Made by a program: the position numbers and the translations under genes. Below, in pieces: positions 43,479 to 51,353 of a stretch of 64,000 bases of DNA; the first letter of the stretch is position 1; every line of letters begins with the position of its first letter. Origin of the DNA: Anaerozeibacter quisquiliarum (lineage in GTDB: Bacteria; Bacillota; Clostridia; Christensenellales; Aristaeellaceae). The notes beneath the pieces were generated by a model. The model saw only the letters and a program-made list of their open reading frames with translations. It was not told where the DNA came from and ran no database searches. The stretch lies in assembly GCA_051162045.1 (NCBI GenBank), contig JBISDI010000022.1. One strand, given 5' to 3'.

Positions 43479-45944
43479 TCAGAGGATTTTCAACATCTGC
43501 GCCTTCTTCAGCGCCGCGGTCTTGCCGCTGACCCCGAGCTTGCGGTAGATGTTCTCCAAGTGCGCCTTGACCGTACCCGGGGAGACAAACATCCGCGCCG
43601 CGACTTCATCCCGACGCAGGCCCTCGGCGGTCAGGCGCAGCACCTCGAGCTCGCGCGGCGTCGGCAAAGTGGCGGCTTGCGGAGCGCGGCTCAGGCTGCT
43701 TGCATATTGTTCGCAGGCCGCGAGCACGGACTGGGTGTATGCGTCGCAGGCGACGCGGCGCATCATGTCGAGGATCGCCGGGGCGTACTCCGCGAAGGGC
43801 AGGATCAGCCGGTCGGTTCGGCCGATGTCGAGCGCCGCCCGCAGCGCCGCCGAACCCACCTCCATGCCGTACAACCGGTACTTGGCCGCCGCGCCGAGGA
43901 TCTGGTTGTGCACGAGACCCAGCTGGTTGCGCAGGATGCCGAAGTATTGCGGGAGGGTTTCGGTTAGCATCTCGAGCCGCAGGAAATCCTTCGACAGCAG
44001 CACGGCCTTGCCGTAGACGATGTAGTTGAACGCCATGCCCTGATACATGAAGCGGGCCGGGGACATGTCGCCGGTGCGCAGCCACTCGGGGATGCCGTCC
44101 GGTCGCATCAGGCATGCGTGGACATAGCCCTCGATCAGATCCAGCGTGGTGTTGTAGACGGCGCGGTTTTCTTGCTCCACGTCGGCGCGCAGCCCGCGCA
44201 GGTGGCCGAGCGCCTCGCCGATCCTGCCCTGGTGGATGTACAGCCGTGCGAGCGTCAGCCCAGCGCACAGGATGATGCCGGTCTGGCCCATGCTATGCGC
44301 CTTGTAGATCGCCTTGAAAGCGTTCAGCTCCGCCGCCGGCCAGTCGCCGGTCTCGAGCGCATATTCGGCCAGCGTCACGTAGTCGCAGCCGGTGCCGCAG
44401 CCGTTCGCCAGCCGCGAAAACGCGGGGAATTCGGCGGCCATGTATGAGGCTGTCTCGCGCAGCCGGCCCGGCTCCCGGTAGTAGGTGTACAAAAAGTGCG
44501 GGCAGCCGAAGGTGAACTCGCCCTCGCGCCGAATCAGCCGGGAGCTGCCGCCTCCAAGCAGCCGAAGCGCCTCGTTCGTGCAGGCCACCATCTTGTGCGC
44601 GTCGTTGAACACGACGAACACGCGCGCGGTGCTGATCTCCGAGAGCACGCGGCTGCGGCGGCTGGAATCGATGTCCGCGGCGCACTCATAATGCGCCTGC
44701 AGCGCGTCCAGAAGCGCCACGGCATGCCCTGGCGCCTCGCTACCGCCGCTTAAGAGCAGCATGACGACGTATTGCAGGCAGGCGAGCGGGTACTTAAGCA
44801 GCAATGTGCGGGGCGCCGCGGCGAACATGTCGAGCGCGCCGTCGAATTCGGCGGAATCGTTGGTGATGGCGTCCTCGTCGTCGAGCAGGGAAAGCACGCG
44901 TTTCACCTCCCCGGCGCGGCAGAGGCAGGCGCAGGCGGGCTTGACCGCCCCTTGCTGAAGGTGCCACTCGCCCACGCGCCGGTAGAGCGGCGCTCGCTCG
45001 GCATCGTCCTGCCTTAGGCGCAGGAAATCCAGCAGCACGTTGTGGATGCGGTACAAGTCCGCCGGCTCGTCATAGGAGATAAAGGCGTTTTCCCGGCGTA
45101 ACCGCCTGAGGATGTCCCCGGCGCATGCTTCCTCGGTCACGAAGCGCGCCTGATCCGCCGTGAAGGCGTCCATCACGGACACGCGCCTGAGAAATCGCCG
45201 AATCGGCTCGTCGTAGGCCTTGTAGAGCACCTGTTCCACCAGTTCGTCGATGGCGCTGCCCCCGCCCACCGGGATGCCCTGCTCGATCCCGAGCAAAATC
45301 AGGTATGCCAGCGAGATCCAGCCGTCCGTGTATGTTGCGACCCTTTTCAGCGCTTCCTCGCCGGGGCGAAAGCCCATCAGTGCGCAGTAGGCCCGCAGTT
45401 CCCCGTCGGTGAAGCGCAGCGTGCGTTGGGGCAGGATGCTGCATAGTCCCTTGGCGGCCAGCTCTGCAACGTCGAGGTTCGAGGTGTCGCGGGTCAGGAG
45501 GACGATGTGCAGGTTGCCCGGCAGCTCGGTGACGAAGCGCCGGAACAGCGTGGTCAGCTTCATGTCCCTTGCCAGGTGGAAGTCGTCGACGACGATCGCG
45601 GTGTCGGGTCTCCAATCTATCCCATCGATGATGGCGATCATCGCCGCCGTCTGCGGCGCGTCGGAAGGCACGCCGAGGCACCGCAGACGACGGCCCGCCG
45701 CCTCGTCGAGCTTGCCGATTTCGGCCGCGAAGCGCGCCCAAAACGACTGCGCCGTGTCGTCCTCGGGGTAAAACGAGGTCCAGACGACCGGCGTTCCCCT
45801 GAGCGCGAGAAAATCCCATACCGCCGTGGTCTTGCCGTAGCCGATCGGCGCTTCCACGACGGTCATTGGGTGGTCGAATATGCGCTCCAGCGCCCGGTTG
45901 ACGCGGTCCCGCCGGAGGGTCTTGTGCTGCCTCGGTTTAGTCAT
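43479..45944 (-). CDS. MalT-like LuxR-family transcriptional activator (STAND ATPase)
   Basis: 821 residues. The N-terminal STAND NTPase starts VEAPIGYGKTTAVWDFL (Walker A) and shows DTAIVVDDFHLA (Walker B). The middle is a winged-helix plus TPR-like superhelix (about 330-740). The C terminus is a LuxR helix-turn-helix: LPTPRELEVLRLTAEGLRRDEVAARMFVSPGTVKAHLENIYRKLG. Such proteins are inducer- and ATP-dependent activators. It overlaps the preceding P-loop/SAD gene by 8 bp, so it is the last gene of the microcompartment operon and probably reports on pathway state. The inducer could be the imported sugar or a product. Confidence 0.9.
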   Translation of the reverse strand: MTKPRQHKTLRRDRVNRALERIFDHPMTVVEAPIGYGKTTAVWDFLALRGTPVVWTSFYPEDDTAQSFWARFAAEIGKLDEAAGRRLRCLGVPSDAPQTAAMIAIIDGIDWRPDTAIVVDDFHLARDMKLTTLFRRFVTELPGNLHIVLLTRDTSNLDVAELAAKGLCSILPQRTLRFTDGELRAYCALMGFRPGEEALKRVATYTDGWISLAYLILLGIEQGIPVGGGSAIDELVEQVLYKAYDEPIRRFLRRVSVMDAFTADQARFVTEEACAGDILRRLRRENAFISYDEPADLYRIHNVLLDFLRLRQDDAERAPLYRRVGEWHLQQGAVKPACACLCRAGEVKRVLSLLDDEDAITNDSAEFDGALDMFAAAPRTLLLKYPLACLQYVVMLLLSGGSEAPGHAVALLDALQAHYECAADIDSSRRSRVLSEISTARVFVVFNDAHKMVACTNEALRLLGGGSSRLIRREGEFTFGCPHFLYTYYREPGRLRETASYMAAEFPAFSRLANGCGTGCDYVTLAEYALETGDWPAAELNAFKAIYKAHSMGQTGIILCAGLTLARLYIHQGRIGEALGHLRGLRADVEQENRAVYNTTLDLIEGYVHACLMRPDGIPEWLRTGDMSPARFMYQGMAFNYIVYGKAVLLSKDFLRLEMLTETLPQYFGILRNQLGLVHNQILGAAAKYRLYGMEVGSAALRAALDIGRTDRLILPFAEYAPAILDMMRRVACDAYTQSVLAACEQYASSLSRAPQAATLPTPRELEVLRLTAEGLRRDEVAARMFVSPGTVKAHLENIYRKLGVSGKTAALKKAQMLKIL

Positions 45945-46857
45945 ACCCCTTAATCCGGTTGAGGTCGCTCACGTCGTTGAGATCGACGCCCCCGACCAGC
46001 CCCACCAGCAGGTGCTTCTCCGACATCGGATCGTACTTGATCTCGGGCACCATGCGGAACCCCTCGATCTCGCCGGTGGAGCGCACATGCATGCGCGGCC
46101 CGGTGCATATGTGCGCCGTGTCGCCGAACATGATGTGGTTCTCGTCGCGGAATGAAACCGGCAAATCGAGCGCGATTTGCGAAAGCACATAGGCCTCGAT
46201 CTTCGCGATATCGATCGGCGGGCGCTCGTCGAATTCCAGCACGAATCCATGCCGCACGTCGCCGTGCTGGAAGCGCAGCTGCGTCTGGTTGACGAGCTCG
46301 CGCTCGGACAGGTCCTCGGCGGTGTGCGCCATCTTTCGGTAGCGGATCGAGCGGAACACGATCTCGGCGATGTCGGCGGGGTGGGGGCCGAAGATCGTAG
46401 GCCGCGTGACCAGGATCTCCTCACCCACGCCGATCAGCAGCTCGGCGTTGAACGAGATGAAGGGCCTCAGCAGGTCGAAGTGCTCCACCACCACCCGCTT
46501 GCCGAGCCTGAGCGCGGCCTCCACCGCCTCGGCCAGTACGCCCATCTGAGTGAATGCCGACTCGAAGCGGATGTCCATGTGGTAGGTGTGCGGGCTGAAG
46601 AAGCCGCCCTCGTCCACCGACAGGATGGGCAGCGGGCGCACGTTGACGCCGTTGTCGTCGTTGGTCATCTCGAGCCCGGGGAACATGCCCTTGACCAGCA
46701 TGCTCTTGCCCGAGCCGGCCTCGCCCACGATGCCGATCAGCCGGTCGAACGGGCTCAGGTGCCGCGCCGCGATGGTCTGGCCCATCAGCGTCATGCGCAC
46801 CACGCCCCGCGGCGCGAAGTAGACGCTGTACAGGAGGCGGTCGTTCATGGTGTTCAT
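45937..46857 (-). CDS. P-loop protein fused to an AlaRS-type second additional domain (SAD)
   Basis: 306 residues; GGAGGG lies six bases before the ATG. The N-terminal half has Walker A GEAGSGKS (45-52) and continues FPGLEMTNDDNGVNVRPLP and VVVEHFDLLRPF, kinase- or GTPase-like. The C-terminal half resembles the editing SAD of alanyl-tRNA synthetase: RHGFVLEFDERPPIDIAKIEAYV...LPV, then C-TGPRM-HVRSTGEIEGF, comparable with CGGTHV-x2-TGEIG-F. Here the zinc pair is C251-x5-H257 instead of C-x3-H, and the HxxxH motif is absent, so editing activity is doubtful. It is embedded between shell genes and the LuxR gene. Role in the compartment unknown. Confidence 0.72.
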   Translation of the reverse strand: MNTMNDRLLYSVYFAPRGVVRMTLMGQTIAARHLSPFDRLIGIVGEAGSGKSMLVKGMFPGLEMTNDDNGVNVRPLPILSVDEGGFFSPHTYHMDIRFESAFTQMGVLAEAVEAALRLGKRVVVEHFDLLRPFISFNAELLIGVGEEILVTRPTIFGPHPADIAEIVFRSIRYRKMAHTAEDLSERELVNQTQLRFQHGDVRHGFVLEFDERPPIDIAKIEAYVLSQIALDLPVSFRDENHIMFGDTAHICTGPRMHVRSTGEIEGFRMVPEIKYDPMSEKHLLVGLVGGVDLNDVSDLNRIKGYD

Positions 46858-46899
46858 AGCCGGCCCTCCGTTGCTAAAAATTTGCGTTCGGGATTCTCT

Positions 46900-47163
46900 T
46901 TACAGCGTCTCCGGGTCGATGATGCCGGCGATGGTCAGGTCGCTGGGCGGGGGGGCTTCGCGGCTCAGCATCAGCGCGGCTTCGGCGCGGCCGATCATGA
47001 ATACCGTATCGCCGATGCCCGCCTGGCGTGTGCCGTCGCAGGCGATCACCAGCCCCTTTTCCGCGCCGCCCACGAGCTGGCGTACCACCATCAGCTTGAT
47101 GCCCTTAAGCGTCGCCGTCTTCACCGTGCACACCACCGTGCCGACCACCCGTCCGATGTTCAA
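46900..47163 (-). CDS. BMC-P (EutN/CcmL) vertex shell protein 1
   Basis: 87 residues from a TTG start with GAGGAGG nine bases upstream (MNIGRVVGTVVCTVK). The pattern I-G-R-V-V-G-T-V-V-x-T-x-K plus LMVVRQL and AGIGDTVFMIGRAEA...LTIAGIID is the EutN/CcmL barrel (pfam03319). Pentamers of this fold cap the vertices of the compartment. It is the shortest and most divergent of the four paralogs here, ending soon after IIDPETL. Fourth of four adjacent vertex genes in transcription order. Confidence 0.9.
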   Translation of the reverse strand: MNIGRVVGTVVCTVKTATLKGIKLMVVRQLVGGAEKGLVIACDGTRQAGIGDTVFMIGRAEAALMLSREAPPPSDLTIAGIIDPETL

Positions 47164-47185
47164 GCATTCGCCCTCCTCATTCGCG

Positions 47186-47479
47186 TTACCCGTGACACCG
47201 GGTCGTCTTGCCTTGGCAGGTAAACGAATCGACCACGCCGCACAGCGTGATGCCGGCGATCAGCTGCTTGTCCTCCATCACCATCTGCGCCGCGCCGCCG
47301 TCGTTGTTGGCCAGCACGATGTCGCCCACGCCGGCGTTCGCCGCGTCCAGCGCCACCAACTCCTCGCCCGCTTCGTTCATGTCGAGATCCAGATAGCGCA
47401 CCTTGAGCAGCTTGAGGCCGCGGTATTTTTCGTACTTGACGGTGGACACCACCGTGCCGGTCACGCGCGCCAGCTTCAT
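47186..47479 (-). CDS. BMC-P (EutN/CcmL) vertex shell protein 2
   Basis: 97 residues starting MKLARVTGTVVSTVKYEKYRG. The barrel pattern continues as LLKVRYLDLD, ALDAANAGVGDIVLANNDGGAAQM and ITLCGVVDSF. Its ATG overlaps the preceding gene's stop codon in an ATGA junction (47476-47479), so translation is coupled. Expected to form pentamers at shell vertices. Confidence 0.93.
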   Translation of the reverse strand: MKLARVTGTVVSTVKYEKYRGLKLLKVRYLDLDMNEAGEELVALDAANAGVGDIVLANNDGGAAQMVMEDKQLIAGITLCGVVDSFTCQGKTTRCHG

Positions 47480-47784
47480 AGCCCGGCCTCCGCGCCTTTG
47501 TCGTACTTGCGCTTACCCAGCACGTCCACAAAGTCCACGATGCCCACGATCGTGCTGTCCACCGGCTTGCCGGTAGTCAGATCGGTCTGGCGCGAGGAAC
47601 TGCCGCCCGCCCACATCACGATCTCGCCCTCGCCCGCGCCCACGGCGTCCACGGTGACAAACGGCGCGCCCTTCTCCTGCATCGTGTCCATGTCGATGGG
47701 CACCGCCACCAGCAGCTTGAGCCCATTCAGCCGATCGGACTTGCGGGTGCTCACGACGGAGCCGATCACCTTGGCCAGCTGCAT
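47476..47784 (-). CDS. BMC-P (EutN/CcmL) vertex shell protein 3
   Basis: 102 residues starting MQLAKVIGSVVSTRKSDRLNG. It shows LLVAVPIDMD, VDAVGAGEGEIVMWAGGSSSRQ and TIVGIVDFVDVLGKRKYDKG. The GAGEGE turn and SSSRQ motif are typical of EutN-type vertex proteins. Overlaps the upstream vertex gene by 19 bp and the downstream one by 4 bp, part of a tightly packed cassette. Confidence 0.93.
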   Translation of the reverse strand: MQLAKVIGSVVSTRKSDRLNGLKLLVAVPIDMDTMQEKGAPFVTVDAVGAGEGEIVMWAGGSSSRQTDLTTGKPVDSTIVGIVDFVDVLGKRKYDKGAEAGL

Positions 47785-48089
47785 GCGTCCGCCTCCTTCG
47801 CCTTGTCGTAGACCCGCGTACCGCGCAGGTCGATCGAGTCCAGGATGCCGTAGATCGAGTAGTCCGACGCCAGCTGCTTCGTCGTGTCCGACTGCCGGGC
47901 GGAGCTGCCGTAGGCGCAGAACACCAGGTCGCCTTCGCCCGCGCCCACGTCGTCCACGCAGATCACGTAGTCGTTTGACATTTTCAAGGTATCAAGCGCA
48001 ACGGGCTGTACGATCAGCAGCTTTACGCCGCCGAGCGCCTTGGACTTGTTGGTGCTGACCACGTTGCCGGTGACGCGGCCTACAAGCAT
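47766..48089 (-). CDS. BMC-P (EutN/CcmL) vertex shell protein 4
   Basis: 107 residues starting MLVGRVTGNVVSTNKSKALGG. It has LLIVQPVALDTLK, VDDVGAGEGDLVFCAYGSSARQSD and YSIYGILDSIDLRG. First of the four vertex genes to be transcribed; it overlaps the LacI gene end by 10 bp. The last residues (ADACSWPR) come from the overlap with the next gene and are probably unstructured. Confidence 0.93.
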   Translation of the reverse strand: MLVGRVTGNVVSTNKSKALGGVKLLIVQPVALDTLKMSNDYVICVDDVGAGEGDLVFCAYGSSARQSDTTKQLASDYSIYGILDSIDLRGTRVYDKAKEADACSWPR

Positions 48090-49111
48090 GGGCGTCCCTC
48101 CTCCGGTTGATCTCTCCGGGTGCTGCCGCGCACCACCAGCCGCGCGCCCACCCGGATGCGCAGCGTGGGCCAGCTGGGGCTCTTGATGCGCTTGCGCAGC
48201 GTGTCTACCGCCAGCGTACCCAGCGCCGAGCGGGAGATGCGCATCGTGGTCAGCGCGGGCATCGTCATGGCGCTGAACGGAATGTCGTCCACGCCGATCA
48301 CCGAGATGTCCTCGGGGATGCGGTAGCCGGCCTCGCGGATGGCCTTCATGACGCCGATCGCCACGGTGTCGTTGTCGGCGACGCAGGCGCCGCTCGGGAC
48401 ATAGCCCGCCTCCAGCAGCCGCTTCATGTCCGCGTAGGCGCCGCTGAGCGTGGGCGTGACGTTGATGGGCGCGGGCACGCTCAGCGCGAGCCTGGCCATC
48501 TCCTTGAGGTAGCCCTGGTAGCGCTCCTCGCAGTTGCCGATCGGGATATTGAAGCGCAGATAGCCGATGGAGCAGTAGCCGAGGCTGTACAGATAGCGCA
48601 CCGCCTCGGCGCTGATCGCTTCGTTATCCATCACCACGGAATCGACGTGTACGTCGCGCATGCTGTGGTCCAGCACCACGGTGGGTACGCTCAGAATGTC
48701 GAGCAGCTTGTAGTCGCCCTGGCCCAGTTCGGTGCCTAGCAGGATCGCGCCGTCGGGGGGCGACTCCATGAGCTCCCTGAGCGTCTGGGCGGCGGTCGCC
48801 ACCTCGCAGTTGACCATCGCCATCTCGTAGCCGTAGTAGCGGCATTCCCGCTCGATCTGGTCGATGATGGAGGCGATGAACCCCTGGTTTTCCTCGATCG
48901 CGATGCCGTGGGTGCGGAATTTTACCACGCAGAGGCGGAATCGCTTGGGCCTGGCGGCTTGCTTGCGGCCGGGAACCGCATAGTTGTGCTCATCGATCAC
49001 CGCGCGCACCCGCTGCCGGGTCTGGTCGCTGACGCCCTTCTTATTGTTGATGACCAACGAAACCGCCGTCGGTGATACGCCTGCCAGTTGGGCAATTTCC
49101 CTGATCGTCAT
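48080..49111 (-). CDS. LacI-family transcriptional regulator inside the compartment operon
   Basis: 343 residues. The N-terminal LacI helix-turn-helix reads TIREIAQLAGVSPTAVSLVINNKKGVSDQTRQRV, followed by a periplasmic-binding-protein-like sensor (DGAILLGTEL, VPTVVLDHSM, VADNDTVAIGVMKAIREAG, DISVIGVDDIPFSAMTMPALTTMRI). It probably binds operator sites in the intergenic region at about 57.45-57.66 kb and responds to the sugar or a phosphorylated intermediate. Its position between mutarotase and vertex genes, rather than at the operon edge, gives autoregulatory feedback. Confidence 0.93.
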   Translation of the reverse strand: MTIREIAQLAGVSPTAVSLVINNKKGVSDQTRQRVRAVIDEHNYAVPGRKQAARPKRFRLCVVKFRTHGIAIEENQGFIASIIDQIERECRYYGYEMAMVNCEVATAAQTLRELMESPPDGAILLGTELGQGDYKLLDILSVPTVVLDHSMRDVHVDSVVMDNEAISAEAVRYLYSLGYCSIGYLRFNIPIGNCEERYQGYLKEMARLALSVPAPINVTPTLSGAYADMKRLLEAGYVPSGACVADNDTVAIGVMKAIREAGYRIPEDISVIGVDDIPFSAMTMPALTTMRISRSALGTLAVDTLRKRIKSPSWPTLRIRVGARLVVRGSTRRDQPEEGRPCL

Positions 49112-49132
49112 AACATCCGCCTCTCAGAGCCA

Positions 49133-49558
49133 CTACAGGACACCTTTTTTGAGGATCACGCACGCGTACAATGCGCGCTCGCTGGTGGACACGCAGGCGT
49201 AGGCCTTGCGCGCCCGATCGTAGAACTCAAAGCGCTCGATCCAATCGATCTTCGTGCCCGGCTGGTGCGCTTCCACCGTTGCCTGGAACTCGCTCCAGAT
49301 CGGCGGATCCGCCTCCATCGAGCCCGGCACCACCTGCATCAGGTGAACCGGCGCGGCCACAAAGGTGTCGAGCGGCAGAAGCGCCAGGATCGCGTCGAGC
49401 AGCGGAACGCCGCCCACCCCGTCCGCACGCACACAGCGCTGGCCCATGCTCTGGGCCGGGAAGTTCGCGTCGCCGATCACCAGCTCGTCGCCGTGCCCCA
49501 TCTCCGCCAGGACTTTCAGCAGGTCAGGCGACAGCAAGGGCGAAATACCTTTCAACAT
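49133..49558 (-). CDS. FucU/RbsD-family sugar mutarotase
   Basis: 141 residues, the usual FucU length. The signature MGHGDELVIGDANFPA contains the conserved catalytic His22; RARKAYACVSTSERALYACVILKKG is the C-terminal signature. Members interconvert sugar anomers (L-fucose, D-ribose) before a stereospecific kinase. Next to an MtnK-like kinase and RbsBAC-type importer, it would supply the correct anomer of a free deoxypentose. It sits between the BMC-H gene and the LacI gene. Confidence 0.9.
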   Translation of the reverse strand: MLKGISPLLSPDLLKVLAEMGHGDELVIGDANFPAQSMGQRCVRADGVGGVPLLDAILALLPLDTFVAAPVHLMQVVPGSMEADPPIWSEFQATVEAHQPGTKIDWIERFEFYDRARKAYACVSTSERALYACVILKKGVL

Positions 49559-49571
49559 AGCGTTCTCCTTC

Positions 49572-49847
49572 TTACAGCTTAGGCAGAATGGCTTCCACGT
49601 CCTCGTGGGGACGCGGGATCACATGCACGCTGACCAGCTCGCCCACGCGCTTCGCCGCCGCGCCGCCGGCCTCGACCGAGGCCTTGACCGCGCCCACGTC
49701 GCCGCGCACCATCACCGTCACCAGGCCGCCGCCCACATGCTCCTTGCCGATCAGGCGCACATTGGCCGCCTTGACCATCGCGTCCGCCGCCTCGATCGAA
49801 CCCACGAGGCCGCGGGTCTCCACCATGCCCAACGCTTGCTTTTCCAT
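49572..49847 (-). CDS. BMC-H hexameric shell protein (EutM/PduA-like)
   Basis: 91 residues: ALGMVETRGLVGSIEAADAMVKAANV then LIGKEHVGGGLVTVMVRGDVGAVKASVEAG. This is the canonical BMC domain; the pore loop is HVGGGL, with three glycines, predicting a small pore. It is the only hexamer-forming shell gene in the window and no BMC-T is seen, so either this protein tiles all facets or other shell genes lie elsewhere. AAGGAGAAGG precedes the ATG. Confidence 0.97.
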   Translation of the reverse strand: MEKQALGMVETRGLVGSIEAADAMVKAANVRLIGKEHVGGGLVTVMVRGDVGAVKASVEAGGAAAKRVGELVSVHVIPRPHEDVEAILPKL

Positions 49848-49872
49848 AGTCCTTCTCCTTCACAATGGTTTT

Positions 49873-51285
49873 CTAGCTGATTCTGAAATCGCCGTACAGC
49901 ACGCAGCGGCGCAGCCGCGTGAACGTCCGCGCGGTGGTGATGCCCTCGCCGGTCGGGGTGGCGATGGTCATCGAGGTGTAGCCCTCGCCCCCCATGCCCA
50001 GCCCCGCGTAGCTGGGCGCGTTTTTGACGAACAGCGTGGTACCCATCCGGCGCGCGGCCTTGGACATGTTGTGCACATTGGCCGAGTGGATCATCGCCGA
50101 GTGCCTGTTGTTTTGCTCCGCGCGCAGCGCTTGCTCGACGGCTTCGTCGATGTCCCGTACCCGCACGATAGCGAGCACCGGCATCAGCATCTCGGTCGTC
50201 ACAAACGGGTGATCCGCGTCGACTTCAGCGATTACCAGCCGGGGATCGCCCGGGCAGGCGACACCGGCGTCGCGCAGGATGCAAGCGGCGTCCCGGCCCA
50301 CGTACTTGCGGTTGATGACGTACTTGCCGTCCTTTTGAACCAGCACCGTGCGCACGATCTTGTCGATGTCCGCACCGGAAACGCGGTGCGCGCCGCGCTT
50401 CTCCATCTCGGCCATCAGCCGGTCGGCTACGGAGGCGAAGACGAATACCTCCTTCTCCGCGATGCACAGCACGTTGTTGTCGAAACTCGCGCCGTCCACG
50501 ATGTCCTTGGCGGCCTTGGGGATGTCGGCGGTGTCGTCCACGATCGCCGGCGGGTTGCCGGGGCCCGCGGCCACGACCTTCTTGCCGGTCTTCATCGCGA
50601 CGGCCACCACCGCCTCGCCGCCGGTGATCGACAGCATCGCCACGTCCGGATGGGTCATGACGGCCTGCCCGCTCGCGAGCGTGGGTTCCTTCACGGTGGT
50701 AATCAGCGCCTCCGGCCCGCCGGCGCGGGCGATCGCATCCGCCAGCACGCGCATGGCCTCCTGGGAGGCGCGCTTGGCCGCGGGGTGGGGGTTGAATACC
50801 ACCGCGTTGCCCGCCGCGATCATGCTGATGGCGTTGTTGATTACGGTGGCGGTGGGGTTGGTCGAGGGCGTGATCGAGCCGATGACGCCGAACGGCGCCT
50901 GCTCCACGATCATCATGCCGTTGTCGCCGGTCTTGCAGTAGGTGCCGAGATCCTCGACGCCGGGCGTCCTGCGCGCGGCCAGCAGGTTTTTTTGCAGCTT
51001 GTCGGCGACGCGGCCGTAGCCGGTCTCTTCGTTGGCCAGCTCCGCCAGGCGCTGCGCGTGCTCGATGGCGGCGCCGCGCATGGCCTCGACCAGTTCGGAG
51101 CGCTTCTCGAGCGTCAGTTCGGCAAGCTGCCGCTGCGCCTTCGCGGCCCTCGTCACGGCCTCCTCCGCGGTATCGCAGAGCCAGCGGCCATCCGGCGAAG
51201 GGCTCAGCGAGGCCGTCCGGGCGCCGGACAGGCTGCGCACGATCTCATCCGCGATGCTCAGGATATCCCGTTCGGTCAGCGCCAT
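49873..51285 (-). CDS. CoA-acylating aldehyde dehydrogenase, microcompartment type (PduP/EutE-like)
   Basis: 470 residues from the ATG at 51285, preferred for its very strong GAGGGGAGGG site; an ATG at 51357 (ATGA overlap with the mtnA-like stop) would add 24 residues. The preferred start exposes MALTERDILSIADEIV, an amphipathic helix followed by a flexible spacer, typical of encapsulation peptides. Catalytic Cys lies in SFDNNVLCIAEKE; FGVIGSITPSTNPTAT and ITGGEAVVAVAM are family signatures. It oxidises an aldehyde with NAD and CoA to acyl-CoA inside the compartment. The predicted substrate is the aldolase product (acetaldehyde in the 5-deoxyribose model). Confidence 0.93.
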   Translation of the reverse strand: MALTERDILSIADEIVRSLSGARTASLSPSPDGRWLCDTAEEAVTRAAKAQRQLAELTLEKRSELVEAMRGAAIEHAQRLAELANEETGYGRVADKLQKNLLAARRTPGVEDLGTYCKTGDNGMMIVEQAPFGVIGSITPSTNPTATVINNAISMIAAGNAVVFNPHPAAKRASQEAMRVLADAIARAGGPEALITTVKEPTLASGQAVMTHPDVAMLSITGGEAVVAVAMKTGKKVVAAGPGNPPAIVDDTADIPKAAKDIVDGASFDNNVLCIAEKEVFVFASVADRLMAEMEKRGAHRVSGADIDKIVRTVLVQKDGKYVINRKYVGRDAACILRDAGVACPGDPRLVIAEVDADHPFVTTEMLMPVLAIVRVRDIDEAVEQALRAEQNNRHSAMIHSANVHNMSKAARRMGTTLFVKNAPSYAGLGMGGEGYTSMTIATPTGEGITTARTFTRLRRCVLYGDFRIS

Positions 51286-51353
51286 GCGCGCCCTCCCCTC
51301 TGCGTCTTCGCGCGGCCCTTGCGCGCCCCGGTAGGTCTTGATTGCAGGTTCGC

